Assembly (NCBI GenBank): GCA_916048095.2
Contig: OU696576.1
Span: 6,977,488-7,041,487 of the forward strand
Direction: 5' to 3'
DNA length: 64,000 bases
DNA from: Sacculina carcini
Lineage: Eukaryota; Arthropoda; Thecostraca; Sacculinidae
In this document: piece by piece, positions 11,201 through 21,337 of the stretch
Numbering within the stretch: position 1 is the first letter of the stretch
Layout of the letters: every line of letters begins with the position of its first letter
Notes under the pieces: model-generated
Databases searched by the model: none
What the model was told of the DNA's origin: nothing
Seen by the model: the letters and a program-made list of their open reading frames with translations, nothing else
Made by a program: the position numbers and the translations under genes

Positions 11201-12640
11201 TAGCGGTAAAAGTGAAATAGTACTTAAGCAAATGATATTGGGGAATGATGTTAAGTAATAAATATAGTTTGGAAACATTCTGATGAGAAGATTTCATCAT
11301 CTTTCATTGTTTGTTTCGTGTTTGTGTTCTGAATTATACCACAAGACGGGCAGATTTATATATCAGGCGGGTTGAGGGATAATATTTGTCAAAATAAGAA
11401 CAAAAATATTCACATTTAGACTTTTCTATTGGTTAAGATATTTATAGGTTACATTTTTTGCTTTTCAATTTGTATTCATTATATTTTATGGATTTGATAT
11501 GAATTTTATTGTATGAATTGTTCCGCACGACGGGTGGGTTTAAAAAAGTGTTTTTAGATCATTTTTTCAAATGGTTCATTTAAAAAAAGGTATTTTTTAT
11601 TTAAAATAAAAATGTTCCGCGGGCAGCAACTATAGACAATAGAACGTTCAATTTTCCCTGTAGAATTAATCCATACACAAAACCAATGGATTTGACTTCA
11701 AATATGAATTTTATTGTATGAATTGTTCCCCACGACGGGCGGGTTTAAAAAAGGTGTTTCCATTTTTTAGTTCATTTTTTTCAAATGGTTCATTTAAAAA
11801 AGGTATTTTTTTACAAATAAAAATGCTCCGCGGGCAGCAACTATAGACAATAGAACGTTCAATTTACACTGTAGAATTAATCCATACACAAAACCAATGG
11901 ATTTGACTTCAAGATCCAGAACGGATCGTGTTCGAGTTCTGAATTATTCAGCACGACGGGCGGGTATAAAAATGACTCAGGCGGACTGAGGGGAAATATT
12001 TTGTCGAAATAAAAATAATTAAACTTATAATTTTCAATTGATTAATATTTTTATGAGTGTACCCTATTTCATTTTTATTTTTCCATATTTTTTACGAATT
12101 GAATATGAATTTCATGTTATGAATTGCTCCGCACAACGGGCGGGTTTTAATGCTATATATATATACATAAAGAAGAAATTATCTGTCTGTCTGTGTATGT
12201 ATGCTTGAATATGAGGTGACATAATTGCGCTGGTTCATGGTTCGCTGGTTCAATGATCAGGGGCTTCAAACGCAAACGAAGCGATGGCTCATTTTTATGC
12301 AATAAAAATGTCCCGCGGGCAGCAATAAAACGTTCAATTTCACAGTGTAGAATGAATTCATATACAAAACTAATGGATTTGATTTCAAGAACCAGAACGG
12401 ATGGTGTTCGAGTTCTGAATTATTCCGCACGTCGGCCGGGTTTAAATATCAGGCGGGCTGAGTGGAAATATTTTGTCAAAATAAAATTAAAAATAATGAA
12501 ATTTAGACTTTTTAATTGATTAAGGTACTTATGAGTTTGCCTTATTTATTTTTAATTTGCAATATTTTTATGAATTGCTCCGCACAACGGGCGGGTTTTA
12601 ATGCTAGTATAATATAAATAACAAGAGGAACTCCTCAAAC
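8238..12640 (+). mobile_element. Helentron-like non-autonomous block with nested tandem repeats
   Basis: The left edge reads TATATATATAAAAGAGATCC followed by a (TCTG)n-like run. A second edge of the same sort is at 12,148-12,195 (TATATATATACATAAAGAAG, then CTGTCTGTCTG). The right-hand signature is the small GC block CCGCACGACGGGCGGG in front of TTTTAATGCTA; it or close variants recur about nine times between 10,180 and 12,600. Inside, an AT-rich unit containing CCCACAAATGATACAAAAAA repeats three to five times with a period of about 340-400 bp (8.57-9.95 kb), and a 209-bp unit is directly duplicated at 11,520-11,935. No Rep-helicase ORF is present. Class assignment rests on the end motifs only. 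Confidence 0.5.
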
Positions 12641-13523
12641 ATGTAGCAAAAGTTGTTCTAATCATCCAAGCATAGATACTAATTGTTTGTCGCACACAGG
12701 TACATTACACGCATCTTGAACAAAAGACGAGACTGTTTGTCTTCTGGAAGGTGCCGCGTCCAACGATTCGCTTCTGGCTGAGAGCCAGCAATGACTACTA
12801 TAAGAGCGGCGCCGTATTGTATGTGACTGAATTGCCGGGCGAAGGTGATAGTCAGCCACTTTTCGTCAAATTGTGACCTATTCAATGGCGTAGCTAGACT
12901 ATCTACCGCCAGGGGGTGGTAATTTTTTGCCGCCCCCATGATGTATGCTTGCGGGTCACTTAGCCGCAAGAGATTTAGCGTTTCAACATGATTGTAATGG
13001 AACTAGAATGTCCAAATGTCGATATAGCTGATGAGACCAACCCTTCGAATGGTGAACCTCTTTTAATAGAGCATGCTTCCAGTCATCACTCGGAAATCAC
13101 TATTTTTAATCGACTTTGTCTTTATTCATTTATTTGAGATTGAAAGAGCAAATATTATGTAGTATATTAAGAAAATACACTCACATATACCAATAATTCA
13201 ACGTTTACAGCAGTTGTTGTGCTGCCCCCTAAAACATGCCGCTCGTGGTGGACCCCCCCCCCATCATCCACGCACTACGCACTGCACTTATTCGAGTATT
13301 GTTTTTGTGTTCAACTAAATTACCTGTTTCCATTTTTGATAGATTTTTTATCTAGACTCGAAATTAGACTGCCGTTGTTGTTTATTTCGGCGTTTGGTTT
13401 TCGGAAACGACGAATCAGTAATTTATATGATGTTTTCGGATTACACGGTTTGTAAAATGTCTTTATGCACAGTGCGATTATATCGAGTATCGGTCTGACA
13501 TTCTTGATGTCGCTCACTTGCAG
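12641..13523. other. Intronic or intergenic spacer, nothing recognised
   Basis: There are no splice-bounded coding frames or named repeats apart from a poly-C run near 13,252-13,262. Confidence 0.4.
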
Positions 13524-13666
13524 GAGTTGACGCCGTCGAGATAATCATCGGAAGACAGAATAAAGAGACCAAGATGTGTCTACGACACCAGGCCTTCCAG
13601 CAGGGACGATGTGTCTCCAAGAACACCTTCAACATCGTCTCAGCCGAGGAATGGAGGGAATTTTGG
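13524..13666 (+). CDS. Exon U2: first half of a FAMeT-like domain
   Basis: The acceptor is CTCACTTGCAG and the donor TTTTGG|GTGAAA. The 47-codon frame (two leading bases) contains VEIIIGRQNKETKMCL and ends SAEEWREFW. In the farnesoic-acid-O-methyltransferase-like (Methyltransf_FA) family, E-I-x-I-G-G-x-x-N-x-x-S-x-I-R is followed some 25-30 residues later by E-F/W-R-x-F-W-I. The exon matches this spacing. Despite the family name the domain is a non-catalytic beta module in many secreted invertebrate proteins. It splices in phase 0 to U3, which continues the same fold. Confidence 0.65.
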
Positions 13667-13689
13667 GTGAAATTAACATGCCCGTTTTT

Positions 13690-13876
13690 TCAGTGGCGGC
13701 GGTAGGATTTTCCGGTGGTGGGGGCTGAGGGCATGTTACTGTAAATGATTTGGGGGCTTTTCGGAACATGAGGATCTGCACTCGGTATGTTCATGATGAG
13801 TATTTTTTGCGGGGGAATCAGTTGGGCTTGACACATTTTGGGGGCTTCAGCTTCCTTCCTCGGCGCCGCCACTTGT
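13690..13876 (+). mobile_element. MITE, AGTGGCGGCG family, copy 1
   Basis: The ends are CAGTGGCGGCGGTAGGATTT and CGGCGCCGCCACTTG, so they are inverted. The internal landmark is GGGGGCTTCAGCTTCCTTCC. Five relatives lie elsewhere in the window (15,363; 28,810; 33,054; 40,708; 62,326). It sits 24 bp after the donor of exon U2. Confidence 0.7.
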
Positions 13877-14682
13877 TTTTTCATTCCGTTTTACAATGTT
13901 GTTGTAACAAAACCAGAAACTAAAATATATTCAGACAGACGCGCGTGGGCATCACCGCCCCACGCGCGCCTACAAGGCGTTACACCACTCCCGACAACAC
14001 CTCAAACACGACTCCTAGCTCACACCGTGACACACGGGACAACACACGGAGACACACACACGCGCACAATCCTCACTCGCCGCAACAACCAATTAGCGGC
14101 GAGCTGGTCATACACTCGCCGCCGCGGGGCATGGACAATTCACAAACGCATACACACACAGCCATACATAACTATACACACTTGCTCACACACTCTCGCA
14201 CGCAATACGCAATTCAACTGTACACACACACACATCGATCACACATGGACACACTAACACGTTCACGCACACACAATCTCAGTCAACGTAGACACAATCT
14301 CACTGATTGTGAGAAAGATGAGTGAAAGATGAGTCACTGATGAGTGAAACATACACTCTCACTGCACACGATCACACTACAGTTGTGAAGCCTGTTTAGC
14401 CATATACCAGCAATGTATGACTTTAGACCGTCCACAGTCTGATAGCCATTGTTGCATTTCATTGTGACATCGAATAACTTGCATTTAAGTTCAGGTTTCG
14501 CACACGTTGAAGTTGAGGTTGAAGTTGAAGTTCGGGTTCAAGTTGTGGTTCAGGTTTCGAGGTTTGGCACTCGCTTGTTCAACTTGATTATGTCCAATCA
14601 TCTTCTCCACTTTTTCCGAATCCTTCTAACTTTCTTCATTTTTTATCTAAGTTTTCGCTTACTAGATTGTTGTGTGCGTCAG
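13877..14682. other. Intron with AC-rich and hexanucleotide repeats
   Basis: Irregular ACACAC-rich DNA covers 13,990-14,300. A short 6-bp (GAAGTT/GAGGTT) tandem array sits at 14,508-14,555. No exon was recognised before the acceptor of U3. Confidence 0.5.
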
Positions 14683-14919
14683 GTGCGCATGGACGCAGGA
14701 CTGATGTTGTTCGGAGTTGCCGACGAGGGTCGTCCGTTGTTGCGTATTCGCTCAGTCAACGTGACGCAGATGATGTATATGTCGACGGCCAAGGAGCAGC
14801 TCGAACCGCCCACCGCCACCAAACACGATTACAAACCATACGGCAACATGTGGGCCTTCCCCAGCGATCAGGACCAAATCACTCCCAACACCGGCCAACA
14901 AGACGAGGCACGGATATGA
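14683..14919 (+). CDS. Exon U3: second half of FAMeT-like domain, possible terminal exon
   Basis: The acceptor GTGCGTCAG is followed by a phase-0 frame, VRMDAGLMLFGVADEG, then RPLLRIRSVNVTQ, and KPYGNMWAF. Joined to U2 (REFW|VRMDAG) it gives the F-W-x-x-x-x-x-G-x-x-x-x-G run of FAMeT-like domains followed by a final aromatic strand. The frame runs to TGA at 14,917-14,919. AATAAA-type signals follow at about 14,996-15,025, so this can be a last exon of a secreted product. Alternatively a weak donor (ACAT|GTGGGC at 14,850) would give the correct phase to join exon U4. Confidence 0.65.
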   Translation: MRMDAGLMLFGVADEGRPLLRIRSVNVTQMMYMSTAKEQLEPPTATKHDYKPYGNMWAFPSDQDQITPNTGQQDEARI

Positions 14920-14993
14920 TATCATCCTAATATTGTACTGAGAACGTTGAAACAAAATGATATATTTTAACACAGCAATGCAACCGATAATTT

Positions 14994-15026
14994 GGTAATA
15001 AAGCAACACATTTGGTAATAAATAAA
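14994..15026 (+). terminator. Candidate polyadenylation signals for exon U3
   Basis: GGTAATAAAGC and, about 20 bp later, GGTAATAAATAAAAAC provide three overlapping AATAAA hexamers within 110 bp of the U3 stop codon. This is a normal 3' UTR length. In AT-rich DNA such hexamers also occur by chance. Confidence 0.45.
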
Positions 15027-15362
15027 AACATCTGGTAATTCAACACGCTCCCAACACACACACTCCCACTCCATCACAAAAACCCCCATCCACCAGACTT
15101 GAGTTGCCAACTATTAACAACTCAAAGTTGCCAGACAAAATGCCAAGATACCACACATATCATCACCATTATATCGTCATAATCATCATCCCAATCGAAA
15201 TATTTGTAATCATCATCACATCATCATCAGAATTATCATAATATTCATAATAATGATAATAATAATACTATATTTATAATTATCATAAACACGAATCATG
15301 GCTCGTTTTTAAGGCTGCAAGATCTATCATTGATGCGAGGCGGAAACGTGGGCCAACGTAAG

Positions 15363-15567
15363 AGGCAGTGGCGGCACTACGGGGGCTTGGAGGAGCTGAA
15401 GTTCCCTTCCTCCCAAATGTACTAAGCCTCCACCTCAGCCCGCCCAAAAATCCTGACCATGAATATTTCAAGTGTAGTTCCCCTTAAGTTTTGCCGAACC
15501 CGCGCATCTTTTTCTCAGTCCTTTCTTCAGCTCTCTCAACGGAAATATTATGGCGCCGCCACTGAAA
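15363..15567 (-). mobile_element. MITE, AGTGGCGGCG family, copy 2
   Basis: The ends GGCAGTGGCGGCACTACGGG and ATGGCGCCGCCACTGA are inverted. The body matches copy 1 in reverse orientation (GAGCTGAAGTTCCCTTCCTC). No ORF. Confidence 0.65.
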
Positions 15568-15666
15568 AGAGAGCGAGTTAAAACCGTTACTTGTCAATAA
15601 AAACCGATTACTCCAGTTTCTTTGCTTTTGTGTATCGGTTGAAACTGCTGTTACTAATATACGTTT

Positions 15667-15874
15667 GTGGTGCGCCACGTGCAACAGCGTCACGCACCAC
15701 TTCGGGGAACCTGCCAGAAGCACACGCGCAGTATCCTCTGCCCCGACGACATTGTGTGTCATTGGAGGAGACACTCGTCCTCTGCATCTGCAAGCACGCT
15801 GCAACTGTGTGCCAATGTAGCTTCTGGCAGGTTCCCCGAAGTGGTGCGTGACGCTGTTGCACGTGGTGCACCAC
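15667..15874. mobile_element. Fold-back MITE (208 bp) with 6-bp target duplication
   Basis: Two arms of about 55 bp, starting GTGGTGCGCCACGTGCAAC and ending as the reverse complement GTTGCACGTGGTGCACCAC, differ at about one position. They enclose a loop of about 100 bp. The direct repeat ACGTTT flanks both sides (15,661-15,666 and 15,875-15,880), a clear target-site duplication. The right boundary is only 17 bp before the first base of exon U4, so the element now forms most of that intron's acceptor region. Confidence 0.85.
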
Positions 15875-15891
15875 ACGTTTAACTCACAAAG

Positions 15892-16054
15892 ATCTGAATG
15901 CTATCTATTCGTTCACCAGAATCCATTCTGTCAAGAGTTTACGACAATCGGCGTGGCATGGTCGAGTCATATGTTCAAAATGAAGCCCATGTCTGAAGAG
16001 GAGAAGAATCGATATGCCGGCAACGTGTTCATTGACAACAAGTACGTCCACGCA
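15892..16054 (+). CDS. Exon U4 of modular protein, function unassigned
   Basis: The acceptor AACTCACAAAG|ATCTG and donor CACGCA|GTGAGA bound a 54-codon frame (one leading base) that reads SECYLFVHQNPFCQEF, GVAWSSHMFKMKPMSEEEK and ends FIDNKYVHA. Base composition and codon use resemble the other exons. No domain was recognised; it has two Cys. It ends in phase 0 whereas exon C1 needs two bases, so another exon, or a different boundary, must lie between. Confidence 0.5.
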
Positions 16055-16082
16055 GTGAGAGGTTCAAATTCGAAATGAGCTA

Positions 16083-16285
16083 TATACAGTGGGGCCTCCA
16101 AATAGCGGACTTCCAGATAGCGGAATCCTCCAAATAATGTAATATTTCCTCGGTCCCGATGAAAAGCCTACCAAATACTTGTTAATTTCACCTATAAATA
16201 GCGGAATTTAAACCTCCGAATAGCGGAAACCTCCAAACAGCGGAATGCTCCATTAGTTCCCACTCATATATCACAACTCCAAATA
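16083..16285 (+). mobile_element. pogo/Tigger-like MITE remnant
   Basis: It starts TACAGTGGGGCCTCCAAATA after a TA. The unit CTCCAAATAGCGGAA recurs several times. The CAGTG-G-CCTC start and TA target are typical of pogo-like (Tc1/mariner superfamily) non-autonomous elements. The right end is not clear. Confidence 0.45.
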
Positions 16286-16763
16286 GAGGAAACGGAGATT
16301 CTGCGTGATTCTTAAATTATGCATGTATGCAATATATTGGCTCGAGCTTGTCGACTGACAACATTTGATTGTTGCAGGATTATTTGTACAAATGTATGAT
16401 TTGTTAGGGACGTCTGTAGACATAGGCATACATACACATGCATATTATTTGTCATAGGCAAACCCGGCGGCCGCATGGTGTAGGTCTCGCACAAGAATCA
16501 TACAGGAATTTATACCTTGGTATATCATTGAAAATTTATATTACTATAGCATCGGAGAATAACGATGACTTCAACACTGATTAAACTGGTTTCTCCTGCA
16601 AACTGTGGCCTACCAAATCCATGACGTCCACAGGAGAACTCCGCAAAGCTGATGCACTGGCTGGGGTTGTGAAATATATTGGAATGAAATTAGAAAGACG
16701 CAAACTGGTAAATTATAAATAAATGTTTGTGAAAATTGGACCTGTGGCAAAGTGGAGAGTGGT

Positions 16764-17024
16764 AGGCAGAACCGTAGCAACCGCCCCCGTACCCCCCGGC
16801 CGGGGGGCCCTGAATGTTGAGGGGCCTGTTGCTTCAAGTTTGATATTATAATTTATCATATTTATTATGTATAGCCTTTACCTTTTTGCTCAAGTGTTTT
16901 CACCTGAGCTTGTATTATGTGATTATTTTAATAAATTAATTCATCATTTGGTGCTATATTTATAATGGGGGCCCCAAGTGATGCTTCGGGGGGGCCCCAT
17001 AATTCCTCACAACGGCTCTGGTGG
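16764..17024 (+). mobile_element. MITE, CCGTTGC family, copy 1 (inserted in unit A)
   Basis: The left end is AACCGTAGCAACCGCCCCC and the right end CCTCACAACGGCTCTGG. The internal landmark is ATTATGTATAGCCTTTACC. The insertion splits GAGAGTGG|TGGGTGCATC, which is continuous in unit C. Relatives lie at 28,224-28,487 and 63,604-63,866. Confidence 0.7.
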
Positions 17025-17755
17025 TGGGTGCATCACGACAAGACAATGCGACAATGTGTGTTCTGTCTGGTTTCCGGCGGTGATCTGTACTTGACACACA
17101 GCGTCACTCTTGTTGTTAGATACACGACAAGAGACACAGAGAGCTCGGTGCACCCAATCACTCATCGCTTGGATCTTACGATTCTTCAATTCAGCCAGCT
17201 GTCGTGATCTTGAGAACAATTTAAGCATCTCAAAAACACATCAGTCACGATGGTGTTTATTTCTGCTGCCCAGACCGCTGCGCCAAAAATTAGAGTGGTC
17301 CATGTCGCTCAGACATCTACTGTGGCTACAGGTCCCCCTTTCTCAGAGGAAAGTATTGACCGCTCAGAGGCGGGGGTATCATAGCTGCCACGCTACTCAT
17401 TGTCGCCTGCTTTCAGTGTCTTCAGAGGATAAACTTGTCGGAAGTTGTGGAATGGGATTATGCGTCCACAAATTCACTGTGACACTGTGAGGTCGACCAG
17501 AAACACGGACTCTGACAGTAGTGATGGCAAAAAATGCCGCTGCCACCATTCATCTCCTCGCCCTGTCTTCAAAGCTTGAGATTGCGGCGAAAGGTAGAGA
17601 AAGAAAGAGAGTAGGAGAGATTGAGAGAGAAACAGAAGTGTGACTTGTCTTCCGTCAGATTCGCAGCGGTGATTTGTATACTTGAAGCACAACGCTGCTG
17701 ATGTTGTTAGATAGACGACAAGAGACACAGAGATCGCGAAATGTGGCCGTCAATG

Positions 17756-18667
17756 TTAAACCCAGCCCATTCTGCCGAGTGCTATATCTTGGGCAGTTTG
17801 GTTAGACGCTTTGATGACCACGTCTTGCATCAAATTCGTCACAATGTCTCGTACAATGTCGTCATCCGTTTCACCGGCCACAGCGACGGTCGTAAGGTCA
17901 CTTGCTTGTTTTACACATGCAAATTGCTTGCATTGATCTCTCGGGCAGTTCGTAATGTCTGAGCCGACCTTAGTAGTAGAATTTTCCCTTGTTTTTGTTT
18001 TCTTGCTCTGTTTATGCAGAGCTTCGGAGGCTTGTCGATGATGGTGGATTTCAGTCAGACTGCGTTTCAGCAGCTGAAGCAAACGAATGTCGGATATGAT
18101 TTTCATGCCCACCGACACATCGTTCATCATCATCATCTTCATACATTGAGCGTATTTGTTTAGCGCTGAAATCAACGTAGTGAAGGTCGATTCCTTGATA
18201 GTCTTCGAGAATGCAAGTCTGCATTTTTTGTTCTTGACGGCGGTCTGTTGCTGGCTGAGTTTGAGAGTTTCCACAGCCGATAAAATAGACTCGATGCACT
18301 CTTTGAGAACATCGAGACCGCCGTATTCATGCACAAACTCGTTCATCCATAACAAGCTGTACGTGCGGAGACAAATCTCCAAGTCGGACAGCACGGCAAT
18401 GTGTTTCTTGCATGAAGCGGTCACTCTTTGTGGTTTTTGCGATCGCAACTTGTGTAGAAATTGTCGCAGGGCGCTCACATAGAAGTGTGGGCGCTTGCGA
18501 GCAACGCTGTTTCGGTTCAGAAACATGAGCCACTTTCTTTCATTGCTGTAGTGACCATACAGCTCTTCAGCACTTGTCTCAAGGCCCAGTGAGACCAAGA
18601 GTCGGGCGAACGCGTCGCCGATCACTTCATCAGAAGGAAGTTGTCGCATTGTGTTTGGCATAATCAA
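17756..18667 (-). CDS. Formin N-terminal (GBD/FH3)-like ORF, copy A
   Basis: An intact, intronless 303-codon ORF. It reads MPNTMRQLPSDEVIGDAF, SLGLETSAEELYGH, NERKWLMFLNRNS, HFYVSALRQFLHK, then LSDLEICLRTYSLLWMNEF and GGLDVLKECIES. Diaphanous-related formins have at this place a (K)KW block, Y-x-x-x-L, L-x-x-L-E-I-x-L-R-T-N-x-x-x-W-V-x-E-F and G-L-D-V-L, so homology to the GTPase-binding/FH3 (autoinhibitory) region is likely. The C-terminal third is Lys/Thr-rich and unassigned. FH1 and FH2 actin-nucleating domains are absent. The product would be a cytosolic regulator or decoy at most. A TATATAA box lies about 110 bp upstream. It is one of three tandem copies, antisense inside a large intron. 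Confidence 0.6.
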   Translation of the reverse strand: MIMPNTMRQLPSDEVIGDAFARLLVSLGLETSAEELYGHYSNERKWLMFLNRNSVARKRPHFYVSALRQFLHKLRSQKPQRVTASCKKHIAVLSDLEICLRTYSLLWMNEFVHEYGGLDVLKECIESILSAVETLKLSQQQTAVKNKKCRLAFSKTIKESTFTTLISALNKYAQCMKMMMMNDVSVGMKIISDIRLLQLLKRSLTEIHHHRQASEALHKQSKKTKTRENSTTKVGSDITNCPRDQCKQFACVKQASDLTTVAVAGETDDDIVRDIVTNLMQDVVIKASNQTAQDIALGRMGWV

Positions 18668-18769
18668 AGCCTGGAGTGCAGTAAGTGAACTGTAGCAACA
18701 CCACTGTACGATTGCTCGCCAAGTTTTAAGCTTGCGCGAATTGAAAACTTGGATTTTCAGTTTTTCAGT

Positions 18770-18790
18770 TTGCTCGTTATATATCGAGTG
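18770..18790 (-). promoter_or_regulatory. Candidate TATA box of ORF copy A
   Basis: Minus-strand reading gives ACTCGATATATAACGAGC about 110 bp before the ATG. The same sequence is present at copy B (about 22,997-23,012) and is changed to CTCGAGATATAACG at copy C. No transcription start evidence is available. Confidence 0.4.
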
Positions 18791-18995
18791 AAGTACTCCT
18801 CGAATAATTATCGATCAATTAATTTAGAGAGTCATCTCTAGTTGATTTTATAGCGAAAAATACAGTGCATTCTTTTGAAGAGCGCTTCTACATTACAATA
18901 ATAAACACAATAGTATTTGTTTCATCGGCCGATCAATAATGGAAAAAGAGTGAAATTATAATTCAGCATCGTGCGGATAAAAATTACGCAAATAC

Positions 18996-19115
18996 TGTTT
19001 CGTGAGTCCCTTTATCAATAAATTTACTCTGGAACACTCATATCAAACACAACGTGTATTCTTCACCTTAGCCCTGCCTCGACTCCCCAGGGATGCCAGA
19101 TAACATTACGTAACA
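18996..19115 (-). repeat. LTR of derivative A (3' LTR)
   Basis: A 120-bp LTR, over 90% identical by eye to those at 23,218-23,337 and 25,660-25,779. It has TG/CA ends and a polypurine tract (AGAAAGATGGA-like, minus sense) directly outside on the internal side. Confidence 0.8.
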
Positions 19116-19232
19116 TCCATCTTTCTTTACGAAGTGGACTCAAACATTGAACAGCAAGAATAAGAGCCCACATGAAACAAATTGTACGAGCCCACCCATA
19201 CGATTCAAGGCGTACTTGAAAACAACAGCACA

Positions 19233-20369
19233 CTAAATTTCTTGAGTGTAGCGAAGAGGCTTCTTCACCACGCGACCGGAACGTGTTCTCTGTTCGGTTG
19301 TTGACATCTGATCTTGAGTCACTGGCGGATCAGAGTCGCCCGTCGGGACCCCAGCCTCAGTTACTCGGACGTTTACCTCCACAGGTCTTAAAGACGTCGG
19401 CTGATTTACTAGGACCTCATTTGGAGCTGACGCAGCGTCTCCTCGTCCAGCGCTCTTGTCTTGGCGTATGAAGACTTTGTTGCGACGGAAAGTCTTGCCA
19501 TCTGTTGTCACGATCTGGTAGCTGCGGGGAACAGATGACTCAGTTACTCTTGCTGGTGTCCAGTGTCTGCCTTTGCCAGCAATCGGCTCCACAAATATGA
19601 ACACTCCCCTCTCCAATCGAGGAAGTTATGTCCTGGAGCAATATCGGTCCGCTATCCTCTGTTTCGCTTTCTCTCGACGCATAACATCTTCTTGAATATT
19701 TGTATAGCCAGGCTTCAGAACTGATGAGTGCGGTGGCACCAGTGTGCGAGTTATCCTCCCCATCAGCCTTTGAGCAGGACTGATGTACATGCCTTCGAGC
19801 GGCGTGTCGCGCATGTTCAACAATCGGATGTATGGATCCTCTTTCAGTTTTGGTCTGACCGCTATTGGTACCCTTCTGTCGGGCATGACAGTCGGTCTCG
19901 CCTCAGGCTTGAGTTTCAAGTGATGTGTACCACCCAGTTCACCCATTCGGCCGTCCATAACATCTGAAAAATCAACCAACGATATCTTGTTCACTCTTTC
20001 GCAGTTTTCTTCCCGCACTTTGATCAACTTCATCTGTTGACTGGCCCTCAGTCCGAACAGCAGCGTCAAATTCTCTGCACAAACCACAAACTCCACAGAA
20101 TATATCTTGTTATCTCTCGGATTTCTAAGGTTTGTTCTCGTGATACCAATTGGAGTGACACGACGGTTGTTCCATGTCTTCAATACAGTCGCCGTCTGAT
20201 TCATATTCTTGGCGTATTTAGCGGTAAGCACGTTAATGCTTGACCCAGTGTTAATCTGAAAATTTACCGAACAGCCGTTCACAATCATTTGACATTTCAC
20301 ATCTCTCGAGGCCACAAAACTGCTTGATAAAGCATTCACAAATTCACCGTCAGACGACTCGTTGTCCAC
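19233..20369 (-). pseudogene. Protease joined to integrase C-terminus (pol remnant), copy A
   Basis: Minus-strand frames 20369-19626 and 19616-19233. First comes a retropepsin-like segment (IVNGCSVNFQINTGSSINVL, where the catalytic D-T-G reads N-T-G). Next is a short pre-RT piece (LKLKPEARPTVMPDRRVPI). Then the frame runs directly into the typical integrase C-terminal motif LLNMRDTPLEG and SPAQRLMGRITRTLVP, and the tail WTPARVTES. Reverse transcriptase, RNase H and the integrase core are missing. A frame break near 19,620 separates the last part. Without RT or an active protease it cannot be autonomous. Confidence 0.75.
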
Positions 20370-21197
20370 CTGATTGACACTTCGTGCTTCGTTGCGTTTT
20401 CTCCCGCCCGCGGCCGGTTGACGTCGACATTTTTTCGCGAAATGATTCTGTTTTCCACAACTGTTGCATTTCTTCCCATATGCCGGACATGGCTCCTTCT
20501 TTTGTTTGTGCGCGCCTCCACAGAATTAACAGCATGCGATGTGGCGGACGCGGCTGGACAGTTCACTGGCTACACGGTTCACCGGCGCGGGACAAAAACT
20601 CTCCGACTTCGCCGTTGCGTTCTCGTACGCTTTACACTCGTCGATACACATTTTCACCGTCAGGTTTCTCACCTTCAGAAGACTCGTTCTCAGCTGGTTT
20701 TCACGCACTCCCAGTACAATCAGATCTCGCAGAACCGAATCTACACATTTTCACAGGAATTACAGTTTTTCAATAGTACTCTGATAGCTGGAATTTTTTT
20801 TATTAAAGTTTTCACCTTCAGCTTGCATTCTTCCATGAAATTTATAGCGCTCGTAGGTCACGTTCATTTCACCAAATGCAAAACTTTGAAATTTGCTGAC
20901 TATCTCACTAACTGTGCGCTCTGACTCATCTTTCTCGAATGCGAATCCATTATACGCTCTCAACGCATCATCCGAAAGACAATTGATGAACATTGCCACC
21001 TGGATATTATTCGGCTTCGCACCCAGTACAGACAAAACGTTATACGCTGACCAATGCTGGTGGAAGAGCTTCCACGCCTCAACAGGATTCTCTCTCGGAC
21101 AAAATCGTTCTGGTGGTCTCACACCCGGCATCGAGGGTGTTCCAATTTGATTCTCATCTTGCACTCTCACGGGATTCTCATCGCCTTGTTCAGCCAT
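20370..21197 (-). pseudogene. gag remnant, copy A
   Basis: The likely start MAEQGDENPVRVQDEN is at 21,197. The capsid-like part contains NPVEAWKLFHQHWSAYNV and AMFINCLSDDALRAYNGF. The frame stops at about 20,760 (STIEKL), and the region further on carries Cys-rich nucleocapsid sequence in shifted frames. The zinc knuckles are clearer in copy B. At least two frame breaks make this copy non-functional. Confidence 0.7.
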
Positions 21198-21337
21198 AGC
21201 GCGAAATATAAAAACGAATATAAAATTCACCTTGAAAAAATTTTTTTTACGGTTGAAGGTCCACTCACCTCACTGACGCAAGTGCGACAAATTCAGTGCA
21301 TCAGTACAAACACTCAAAACCACTCAAAAATAATTAC

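Larger units (their letters stand above)
16535..18990 (-). repeat. Segmental repeat unit A (formin-like ORF with flanks)
   Basis: This block aligns to unit C (25,870-28,040) across both sides of the ORF, and to unit B (21,393-23,212) from the TTACGATTCTTCAATTCAGC landmark onward. Relative to unit C it is interrupted by a MITE at 16,764-17,024. At its right edge it ends in the AATAC that borders the Ty3/gypsy LTR. Confidence 0.8.

Noticed and set aside
13838..14325. Two Thr/His-rich ORFs
   Set aside because: They come from AC-rich intronic repeats, without splice sites or homology.
19233..21230. Complete retroelement polyprotein
   Set aside because: Reverse transcriptase, RNase H and integrase core are deleted, the protease D-T-G is N-T-G in this copy, and frames are broken.
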